NCBI RefSeq assembly: GCF_051401765.1
Contig: NC_135071.1
Span: 11,882,961 to 11,946,960, forward strand
Length of the DNA stretch: 64,000 bases
DNA from: Calliopsis andreniformis
Lineage: Eukaryota > Arthropoda > Insecta > Hymenoptera > Andrenidae
Direction: 5' to 3'
The notes beneath the pieces were generated by a model that did no database searches, was not told where the DNA came from, and saw only the letters and a program-made list of their open reading frames with translations. The position numbers and the translations under genes were made by a program. Shown piece after piece: positions 24,085 through 33,601 of the stretch; position 1 is the stretch's first letter; each line of letters begins with the position of its first letter.

Positions 24085-25454
24085 GTGAGTTGTAAAGTTA
24101 GTTCAGAAAGCTTCCAATTATCCCAGAGGAAATCTCTCTTGCGTTGCCAATTTCTCTCGGCGTTGAAGAAAGTACGTTAAATCATTTGAAACTCGGAAAC
24201 TGACTCCAGGAAGGCTGAGAAAATTTTACATTAGGAAAGTATTAATTATGCAACATGTTCCAGAGATGTGTCGACCTAGAAACAGTGCCTGGTAAATTAG
24301 AGAAATGAGCTGGAGCTCTAGATTTGCTACTATTTTAGATTTTATTGCTTTAATGATTCACTTACACAGTTTTGAAAATAGTATATCTTCACTAATTTTT
24401 AATGAAACTTCCGAAATTGCTCCATTTTCTACTCATTTGTGTACGCAAAAAAGTATAAAAATTAAGCTTCTGTAATGTAAAAAATTAGAAGGAACTACAT
24501 TGGCCACTTCTGTGTTGTATCTAAATTAACGGTTCGTATCTTGGGAGCAATGTGAGCGTGTTTCTCGTTTTCATTCAATTCGTATACATATGCAAGGAAT
24601 ATGCATTACATTACATTCTCTTCTCTTGTGCTTTGCATAAAAGTACTTTTACATAGTAACGAAAGTTTCGTCTAACGTGTAACTCTTACAAACGACATGG
24701 AACAGTAATGGTGCATTCTTTTACGATATTTCGTTCAAACTTGAATAATTCATACAGCCTGACGCAAAAGTCGGTTGCCTATTTTAAAAGTAAATAACTT
24801 TGTTTTGAATTATGAAGGAAGGAATATCATGAATACTCGTTTTCGTGAATCGAATATCTATTTTGTCAGAAATAAGAACTGCTAATAAAAAAGTAATAAT
24901 AAGAACCTTTCATAATCTTAGATACGTTCTTCTACAAATAGAAATCAGTTAAAATATAATTCTATAGCTTAATAATTTTAATTCACATTTACAATTTAGA
25001 TTACCGCGATAATGAAATAGACGGTTTAGATATTATGATATTACGACACCAGGATTAAAAATAACCAGAGGTCAAATCAAATACTGATTCATAGGAATAT
25101 AAACACAGTTGCATAATACACTTCCTTATTTTAATATAATCATGTCTCAAAAAATTAAACATATACTATCTTCCTCGTAAAACTTTATAAAAGGACTTCA
25201 ACTCTCATGTATGAAAATATGAATCCACATCCCAGTTCTCACAATGGCATACCGATGTAAATTTACAAGTTAAATAATATTTGTTTCCCTTTGACAGTAG
25301 CTTTCAGAGCTACGTGCCAAAGACAGTGTACTTCAATACAGAAAATTTCGCGAATTTTTAGTCAACGAAAGAATGATTATCATCCTTATCTCTCTCCCAA
25401 CAGCTAACAGTGCCAGGGGAATTCCAGTTAAATTTATTCTTTGATTGTCAATAG
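24085..25454 (+). other. Intron between Ig domains 4 and 5
   Basis: This is a 1.4-kb phase-1 AT-rich intron. I see no exon, repeat or transposon in it. The acceptor is tttgattgtcaatag. Confidence 0.85.
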
Positions 25455-25811
25455 CTGCGCCAGGCTTTATTAAGAAGCTGCTGCCTTATCACGGTTTCGT
25501 ATACAACTCGCCCAACGTTAGCATCATGTGCTGGGTTGAGTGTGCGCCCATTTGCAATATTTCCTGGCTGAAGGATGGCGTGCCTATGGATTTCACGAAA
25601 ACAAATCGATATTATCTATCGAACGTGTATTACCCGCCCGATCCGCGAACGAACGACTTCGAGAGCATTCAGTCGACCCTGGTGTGGAACTTGACCGCCT
25701 GGCCGAGTGGTCAGCTCGACCGTGTCGAAGATAACATGATGTTCACCTGCGAGAGCAGCGACAACGGCATCGGCCATGCAGTAAAAAGCAGCACTAACTT
25801 TCACGTGGAAT
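25455..25811 (+). CDS. Ig-superfamily receptor, exon g: Ig domain 5, cysteine-rich
   Basis: This is a phase 1-1 exon of 357 nt. It reads APGFIKKLLPYHGFVYNSPN, then VSIMCWVECAPICNISW, which places three cysteines (C-x3-C-x3-C) across the B and C strands, followed by LKDGVPM. A long C'-E segment rich in Tyr, Pro and Asp (YYLSNVYYPPDPRTND) precedes the E strand STLVWNLTAWP and the F strand MMFTCESSDNGIGH. The sequons are NVS, NIS and NLT. The two extra cysteines are close enough to form a local disulfide (inference). This is the longest of the five single-exon Ig domains. The donor is GAAT|gtaagt. Confidence 0.95.
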
Positions 25812-26797
25812 GTAAGTCCTCTTAATTCTGTGCAGGTCGGAGTGTTTTTACCTGTAGAAACTCTGTGCGAAGAGAAACAAAAATCACGCCATTACAAAGC
25901 TTTTAGCCTTTTATTTTCTAAGTTAAATGGTGTGTGCGTGCCTCGCAGTTATTGGAAAATTATTTAGCAACATTTTTCCACAGAGAACCATTGTGTGGTG
26001 CATGCTATGTGTATGAGTGGTTAATTTTTAAGGCGTTAATGTTGAGAGATTAATTCTGAGCAGGATAGGGTAGCTCCCACGACGGATTTGCTCGTCAAGG
26101 TGATTTAATTCGACGAGACTGTATTAAATCCTTTTAGGTTCAGCTGTGAATTATTACCAAATTTTCGAGTAGGGAGATTCGTTGTTCACTAAGGTATCTT
26201 GAGCTGAGTGCTCAATTACAGATAGAGAAATACGGCTGAAATATTTTTCAAGGACTCTCGTGTATTTCTCAGAGTCTGCAATATTTGGTGGAACAAGGAT
26301 TTGAATTGCCATACTATTCTCCCTGTCGACAATTTTATTTGCCGTATATCAAGTTAAGGAGAATTCTTCACAGAGTTTAGTGCTACAGACTGCAGAAAGT
26401 TTGATGAAATTTCTAGTAAATGCACCGTGGCATTCAGCAGTGTTAAGTGTTTCGTATTTGTAATTTAACATTACTGAGAGTCGCATGAATTTCAAGTGAC
26501 GTCCAAAATTGTCCGCAACTGAATATCATTTACAAGTTTACTGCCATGTTATCAGACCTGACAGACGTTCCACAGTAGTCATCGCGCCGAATGACGCTGT
26601 TTTCGATTATTACATTCGTTTTAACCTAATATATATCGTTAGGAGTTTATGTTAATCGAATTCGCGTGTCAATGAAACTATTACTGGTGTAGGTGAAATG
26701 TGGGAGTTGAAATGTTAATTCGATTCGAGGAAGCGAACAGCGTCCATTCGAGAATATCATTTCTGGAGTGATGGACACCTTTTCTTTGCTTTGCAAG
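25812..26797 (+). other. Intron between Ig domains 5 and 6
   Basis: This is a 986-bp phase-1 intron. I see no exon, repeat or transposon in it. It ends with the acceptor tttctttgctttgcaag. Confidence 0.85.
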
Positions 26798-27058
26798 ATC
26801 CCCCGGAAAATATGACAATCTCGAAGAAAATGATAAACGTCACGGTTGACACGATACCGGAAACGGTGAACTGCAACGCAAAGGCGCTGCCAGAGCCGAC
26901 GTTCCGCTGGTTTCGAGAAGGCTCCACGGACACCATCGTCGAGGGTCGTGTTCTCGACTTAAAGGTGCCTGTGCCAAGACGCAGCAACGGAACTTACTAC
27001 TGCGAGGCATCGAATCGCCACGGAAGTCGGAACATTTCCATGGTCATGAATGTTCAAT
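26798..27058 (+). CDS. Ig-superfamily receptor, exon h: Ig domain 6
   Basis: This is a phase 1-1 exon of 261 nt. The junction tyrosine plus PPENMTISKKMINVTVDTIP forms the A strand. The B strand is ETVNCNAKALPEP, the C strand FRWFREGSTD, the E strand VLDLKVPVP and the F strand NGTYYCEASNRHGSRN, followed by a MVMNVQ G strand. It is a classical I-set-like domain with the NGTYYC motif, and is heavily glycosylatable (NMT, NVT, NGT, NIS). The donor is CAAT|gtgagt. Confidence 0.95.
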
Positions 27059-27214
27059 GTGAGTAAAGAAACATTTCGCTGTGTAGACTTTCAGGCGTTT
27101 CGAGTGACATTCAAATACTGCAAGAGATTCGCATTCCTGTAGCTGAGTATCTTGGAAATCAAAAATTGTTCTTTCATAGTGTCATAATTCATGTAGCACA
27201 GAGACGTTTTAATA

Positions 27215-27500
27215 TCTTCAAGACATTCAGTAAAGTCTTAGAAATTTCCAGAGGACGTCTTTGAAACGTCTGAAGTTACAAATTAGTGTGTCTTTGAGAC
27301 GTCTTACGTCTATAAGGCGTTTCATGTGTTTAAAACGTACAAATACGTCATTCTTTAAGACATCCAGATAGTGTGTCTTTAAGATGTCTTATGAACATAA
27401 ATTTTGGATGTCTTTATGATGTACTCTGTTGAATATTTTTGAGACATCTAAATTACGTCGTGAGATGTCAAGCATAAAATGGACATAAAATAGGCGCCTT
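27215..27500. repeat. Degenerate AGACGTC/AGACATC repeat cluster
   Basis: Forms of GTCTTTnAGAYGTCTTAYG recur. The clearest pair is TAGTGTGTCTTTGAGACGTC from 27284 and TAGTGTGTCTTTAAGATGTC from 27369, a period of 85 bp. Shorter GACGTC, ACGTC, AGACATC and GAGATGTC pieces surround them. It is an old tandem repeat. The many ACGTC cores resemble CRE half sites but may be coincidental. Confidence 0.6.
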
Positions 27501-27987
27501 GAAGACATCGTGTACGAAAAAAACATTTCTCTTAGTAATAGCTTTCATAAAATTTTAGAACTCTTGGAACTACTAACTTTTTGCTTAAGGATTTTTATTA
27601 TTCAATACTTTGGTCCAGATTTAAAATAGAAATTTACACGATTTGTTTGAATTAAACTAAAATATTTATATATAATTGAATCTATAATTACTTAAAAAAC
27701 GAGAATATGCTGTAGTATTAATATTCTAGGACGTAATTCATTTAGCTTTCTAACAATTTCGTGACAGAAGGGTTAAAAACATATGCACCTATGCAAGCAC
27801 ATTAGGCCAACAATTTTTGACCACTTGAAACGACTTTTACCTACGTTAGATATTGGAAGGATACATGCTACAATCAGGGCAGAACACAGACGTTTTTCTT
27901 ATTTCTTTTAGATATTATTTTGTTCTATTTCTGCACCTTCCTCTAACACCGCAGAACACAAGCAACTGATGTCATAACGAAAAATAT

Positions 27988-28462
27988 GACAGATTTAGGC
28001 CCCTTGCAGACAAGCGTTTTTTTGTCGCTGCTGCAGTTTATCGCCATGTTTGTAGCAACAGGGACAATCCCCAGTTTTCAATTGTGAAACACAAGGAAAG
28101 ACATGTGAACGCGACAACCAGGCAGCACGTTTGCGACAAGTTGTAGCGGCAAATTCACGCAAAGCGACGAAATATGATCTGCGTTCTCTTGAAAATACGC
28201 AAACCTGCCGCCAAGTTGCAGCGTTCTTATGTTTTTCCTTGTTTTCCACAATTGAAAATTGGTCATGGTCCTTGTTGCTACAACGAGCTGTGGCAAGTCT
28301 ACAACACGTCTAAAGTCCAATGCACACGAGCGATATTTTGACGCACGATTTCGTTTCATGTTTCTCTTTCTTTTCCCAATTACAAGTAACAAACTCAGAC
28401 ACATGCTCGCAATGAAATCGTGCATCAAAATATCGCTCACATGCGTTGGTCCTAAATCTGTC
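27988..28462. mobile_element. Compound inverted-repeat element (two nested hairpins)
   Basis: The outer termini are exact 12-bp inverted repeats, GACAGATTTAGG at 27988 and CCTAAATCTGTC ending 28462. Both are bordered by TAT. Inside lie two long hairpins: about 28046-28128 against 28205-28286 (core TTTTCAATTGTG), and 28317-28357 against 28409-28450 (core AGCGATATTTTG). The second hairpin's left end (GTCTAAAGTCCAATGCA) resembles the outer terminus, so two related elements may be side by side or nested. There is no transposase frame. A TAT border suggests a 3-bp target duplication, but the superfamily is not settled. Confidence 0.75.
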
Positions 28463-28853
28463 TATTTGTCGGTTAGTTTTTCCCACACATTAATGAACAT
28501 TTTCAGTTTCAATCATTGAAATTTTGACCACAGAGGTATCGTGACGAATCAAAACCGCGGTAAATTCGCTTCGTGTATTATGATCTGCTTTGAATTCCCA
28601 CGGCAACAATCTCGAGGATAAATATCGCCTATCCCTCTGTGCATCATTCTGCGCCGTCGCGTTAGTTCATGCGGACAGAGTCCTCGTGAACATAGCTTCA
28701 AATCCATTTTATGCGATAGAATTTTAACAGAAATTCGAATGAACACGATACACGAGTAATGTTATAAAACAGGTACTTTTACATTGTTGTTACTATCTCA
28801 ACGCACTCATTCATCCAAAAGTGAAACTAAAGCCTATGTTATTGTTTCCATAG

Positions 28854-29111
28854 ACAAGCCAGAGTGCCACGTGGGAAAGGAGCGTATAGACGGGGAGGAT
28901 TACGTAGTGTGCTCTGCGATAGCTAATCCAAAGGATACCGATTTCGTTTGGTCTTTGAAGAGCGACAACGACACACTGGAACAGGTCGCCGAGACGAGGA
29001 ATGGAAAGAGCTACATCCGGCTCGATACGTCGGTGACGAATTTTCGGACGTACGTTTGCGTTGCGAACAACTCCATTGGCCACTCGACACCGTGTGAGCG
29101 CGACGTGCCAG
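28854..29111 (+). CDS. Ig-superfamily receptor, exon i: Ig domain 7 (membrane-proximal)
   Basis: This is a phase 1-1 exon of 258 nt. It reads KPECHVGKERIDGEDY, with the B strand VVCSAIANP, the C strand FVWSLKSDND, the E strand SYIRLDTSV, the F strand TYVCVANNSIGHS, then TPCERDVP. A cysteine before the A strand (PEC) and one after the F-strand loop (TPC) form a second likely pair linking the two ends of the domain (inference). The sequons are NDT and NNS. No fibronectin III domain follows. The next exons are the candidate microexon and the transmembrane exon. The donor is CCAG|gtacgt. Confidence 0.95.
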
Positions 29112-32100
29112 GTACGTGCCATGAGAATATTCATAATATTCCGTTTGTCTTTGCAATTTTGTTAGTGTTCGAGAGGCTTGACCAAACAGTACTGAAATCT
29201 GTTAAAAGTAAAACAAGCAGAATACAAAGATAATGGGTTTACCCACGGACATTTTCAGTCAAATATTTTACTTTACACCAAGTGAAATTAATTAAGAGAA
29301 CGCGTTTCATAACCGATGAGGTGGAAACGACTTCGTAATTTATTATATTGTATAGAATAATGAGATATAATAATGGAATATAAACTGAATGTACCTCAGT
29401 ACTTTTATTTAACTTTAATAAAACTTGTTTCTGTGATTTCATATAAAAGCTTTGATTTATCAGATCTTTATTAAAGATGTTGTTAATAATACATGAAAGT
29501 GCATGTATCATAAAATAATAACTTTCAAATGGATGTATAATATACAGTAATTAGCAGAGCAGAAAGTTACTTTAATGCTGTTATTCAGATAAGAGGCGCT
29601 ATTTAAAATACTTACATTATACAGTCACAATAATATCTTAAAAATTAGTATCTGTAATGTTTAAGCTATATTCACATTAAGAGAAATTATTTTTAATATA
29701 AACGAAGAATATTTGTAATAGAATACAAATATTATTTATACATCATTTTGCACTGAAACAAACGTTAAGTTTTGAAAATACCTGTATAAAATCCATGAAA
29801 ACTTTTGAAACAACTTAATGAGTGATTTAAGCGGGCTAAAGACGCTTTATCATTTCCACGGAACTTTGAAATCTCGTTTGATGGACGCATAATTACGCCG
29901 TTGACTTTAGATCAATGCTCTACTATTCTGTGAATATTACTGTCATAAAAATCTCATACTTTCGGCTGATAGCGTAATTCACTTCCACTTATTCCGCTGT
30001 CATTTGAATCTAATACCCTTCAGGGGTAGGGATAAAAGTTAATTACTCTCAGACGTTTCATTCTCCTCGTCAGTTCGAATAAGTTATGAATACGATTATT
30101 CGCGCAGCGGATTTCTAACGGGATCTATTTTCACGTAAACTATAGCCATTTAAAAGAAACGTGTCATTATTGAATCGAAAATTTCTCCCCACTGTCGAAC
30201 CCCAATTTCGTAAATTAAAGTCATCCCCGACAGCCGAGATCTGTGTTAATTTCTGCTGTTTAATTTATTCTTCAGTTGAACTCGCCTGATTAATGTTTTC
30301 CGTTTCCACGTTTATTTTCACATTTGTTGTCTACATCAAAGGTCCCAGCCGAACAATTAATCCTGCCAGAAATGTTACCTTGTCAGACCGATTACGAATT
30401 TTCGTTGAAGAGGCAGGTGGAGATGGGAATTGGTATTCCAGGCCCCTTTTAATTAAAACTCGTGTTTCTGTTGTTAATAGTATACAGATGGTATGTAAAT
30501 GCAAAATAGGACCTGAATGATGAGAAGTTACAGTTTTATTCGAGTTCATGCGAATACGTCCGAACATGAATTTTAAATGATTCGCGTAACAAACACAAGA
30601 CTTTGGAGAAAGGAGGGACTACATCTAAATGAGTGTTGCCCCTTTCGTTAATGAATTTAGATTCGATTGAACGTTTAGTAATTGGTTTATAATTAAATGA
30701 TTTCAACAAAGTTTTATAGTTTTATAATACTTGACAGATTTACAATCCTTTCATAAACTATTATTATATTTGAAAGTTTCACCAGAATTTTTAATTCTTC
30801 TCTCTTCAATTATTTAATTATGATAACCTTGATATACTAGGATTGCGAGAATTTAAAAATATTAACTGCTCATTAGTTTACCTTCATTCAAATCATTCAT
30901 CATCTGTTGACTAATTCTTTTTCCATGTTTAATGACCCTAAGTTTGACTTCTAATTTTATTTCTCTCCAGTTCCTCTATTATTACTCTATGTTGTTAAAT
31001 AGATGTAAAACATTTTCTTAACATTGTCATTGAGTGCAGATAAAGGGAAGGCGTATAAATTATATAAGGAAAATAATTCAAAGTCCCTGGGTTGGGAGAT
31101 TCGTTTAGCCTCCCTCTTCTTAAGTATTATCATTTCTTCCAGGGATAATGGAACTCTTCCCTGTGGAAAATATAAATAACTGAGCGATTAAATAAATCTA
31201 CGATAAACATTTTCCCAAGCAGTCATTAAAATTTTCATAGAAATAGCTACCCTGTGTGTTGTAATTTGCCATATCGAAAAAATATGACAAAGGATCATAG
31301 TAGAATATATAAAAGTGGAAATTCTAACTAACCTTCCAAGATAGGGAATATCATATGCATATGAGACAGCTAGACGATGATGATAGTTAGTGATAGTACG
31401 TTTTTCTAAATAGCTAATAGATCTAAATATTCTCAATTTTTTTCGTTTTTTCTTAGCTCACCATGGACAGCGAAGTAAGTTTTTCCTTAATTATTGCTTT
31501 ATGTCTAGTAAGAAAATTCGAGAGAATTGAATACTTGGTTGCATTCATTTTATTTTCATTATGTAATTTTTAATCTTATTTCTGAATCACTTTTCTATTA
31601 GTGGAATGCTAAGTTATTTTCTTTCATCTTTATTTAAAATAGAACGTGTTGAACTTCAGATTAATACCGCAGAAAATTCCTTTTTGTAGTACTTTAAATG
31701 AATGTTAATTGAGCATAAATTATTCCATAAAGATTAAATTCAAATTCAAATTCTACTACGAGATTATTTATTCCCCAAAATACTTCACTTTGAACGTGAT
31801 AATGTATTTTACATTCTTCTTTGCAAAAGGAAAAGTAAGAACATTTACGGAAATGTTGAAAATAATTAACATTGTACAGTGTTTCTATGATCCTCATATT
31901 TATTATATATACAATAATAAAAGTATTTCTCATAATTGCGAACACGATAAAGAATACTTTTGACTGTGTCTTCTTTCAAACCGAAATAGTTTACTATGTT
32001 AGGAGCTGTACACTTTACCAGGGTTCAAAAATACGATTTTGTATTGATTAAAATGGTTCCACCCGCATGCGTACATAAACTTACATAATAATGATACCTT

Positions 32101-33460
32101 GTGGTAAAATATGGTGGAAAAACGAAGTGAATTAAGTCCAAGGGGAAATATGAAAATCCTGGATTCAGGATCCACCGTATTACCATCGTATTTATAATAT
32201 TTCACAGCTGTCGTCGATATTTGAATTGCAACTATTCCACCGTGTTATTCCGTTACCAACCCCCGAGGATAACCATAAAATTTCGACTATCGGTTTCAAT
32301 CACTTCTTCCTAAATTTAAAAATGTTCGGGCAATTCTCGCTATAATAGATACTTCGATATTTCGAAACACAAGAACAACTATTTTATATTTTGCAACAAC
32401 ATCTCTTAAAATATAGGTATTTTTGATTAATATTAGGATGTGTTGTTACAAATAGATAAGTTTAGACAAAAATTGTAAATTTAACGAACCTTTTACACTA
32501 ATTACTCTAAAATTATTCACTATTTACTGGTAATATCACTATACTACTGAAGAATACAATTGTTTTGATATTTCAAAATTTGCAAGGTGATCTCAATCAT
32601 AAAAATTTATCATCGGTATACAATAGCAAAAAAGTGTTCGCCTGCTGGCTTCTTTTATTTTTGATAAGCATAGGCATTGATATTGTTCTCGTACATAGAA
32701 TATCAACATAAAACGAATATTATTTAAAATCATCAGGAAATCTCAAAACTACGTTTAACAATTATTAAGAACACAAAGAAAAGTATATAATCTAAATCCT
32801 GCATTAATAATTTCATTAATCATTATTTTTCTTTTTTTTTGTAAAGTTATGTAATGTGTGTGAAATCCTTGTATTGTACCTAGTATTTAGAATATGAATA
32901 TAATTTTAACTGTGGATCGTGTAAAAGGTTGGAAAATACCAGAAGAAAACCAAGCTCACAGAGTTCATACAGTAACACACGGCGTAAAGAACAACGCAGA
33001 TAAAAACGTCCTAAAACTATAAAATCCTAGCACTTGGTGATAGGTCACCGCTAATTGGATACGCCTAGCTATACAGACCTTTACGTACCCTTACAGCTCA
33101 ATGTGTTATACGCAGAAGCAGAAGTAGGAAGAACGTGAAATGTTCGCGAGCTTTACTGTATTCAGTAACCAAAGAAGCAGTTCCCTAGTGTTTCTCTGTT
33201 ATCCTCATTAATTATTAATTTTCTTCCTAGGATTCCTTTATGAATTCAAACTACTTTAAATTCTTTTACTCTTTATTCGAAAAACATTGTTCTCATTTCC
33301 AAATCGTATCCTCTTTTATCGACAACGTGGTGGAATTTAATACTAGTGATTCTTTTTCTGTTTCACTGTGTGACCTCTGTTAGCTTAATTTAAGGAATTT
33401 AATGTACTCGTGTTATTGTGTGGCGATAAAGACGTAGTTAACTCTGTGATAATTAATTAG
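29112..33460 (+). other. Intron(s) between Ig domain 7 and the transmembrane exon
   Basis: This is 4.3 kb of AT-rich sequence, interrupted only by the candidate 18-nt microexon at 31457-31474. I see no transposon or other exon. The acceptor of the transmembrane exon (gataattaattag) has a poor pyrimidine tract. Confidence 0.8.
31457..31474 (+). CDS. Candidate 18-nt in-frame microexon (juxtamembrane)
   Basis: CTCACCATGGACAGCGAA is preceded by an excellent pyrimidine tract and acceptor (tttcgttttttcttag) and followed immediately by a perfect GTAAGT donor. Its 18 nt are symmetric (phase 1 in, phase 1 out), exactly matching the flanking exons. Inclusion changes the junction from VP-G-HIPWW to VP-AHHGQRS-HIPWW, adding six residues just outside the membrane between Ig domain 7 and the helix. 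Microexons of this size are typically neuronal and alternatively spliced in adhesion receptors (established for other families). The call is inferred from splice signals and phase only. Confidence 0.6.
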
Positions 33461-33601
33461 GTCATATTCCCTGGTGGCATCAGCTGGAAGGAAATCTCCT
33501 TCTGATCATCATCGTTGCAGCCGTGGTGCTTATACTTGTGATAATAATCATCTGTGTGGTTATCTTCATCGTTTGTCGACGTAAACGAAGCCAGATGAAA
33601 T
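33461..33601 (+). CDS. Ig-superfamily receptor, transmembrane exon
   Basis: This is a phase 1-1 exon of 141 nt. HIPWWHQLEGN forms a short extracellular stalk. It is followed by about 26 uninterrupted hydrophobic residues (LLLIIIVAAVVLILVIII and on to FIV), then Cys and a basic stop-transfer cluster RRKRSQMK. The order fixes the topology as type I, with Ig domains outside and the tail inside. The cysteine at the inner membrane face (VCRRKR) is a plausible palmitoylation site. The donor is AAAT|gtaagt. The exon can join in frame to 36779 (Tyr at the junction) or directly to 47025 (also Tyr). Confidence 0.96.

Larger units (their letters stand above)
27059..28853 (+). other. Intron between Ig domains 6 and 7
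   Basis: This 1.8-kb phase-1 intron holds a degenerate AGACGTC/AGACATC repeat cluster at 27215-27500 and a compound inverted-repeat element at 27988-28462. Open frames on both strands over 28000-28450 are produced by the inverted repeats and are not genes. The acceptor is gttattgtttccatag. Confidence 0.85.

Noticed and set aside
28078..28440. 120-codon minus-strand and several plus-strand open frames
   Set aside because: They coincide exactly with the inverted repeats of the compound MITE. The frames mirror each other and have no protein features.
30293..30520. 75-codon frame considered as an extra exon before the membrane exon
   Set aside because: There is no good donor in phase and no Ig or fibronectin III pattern. 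Ig domain 7 already joins the membrane exon in frame.
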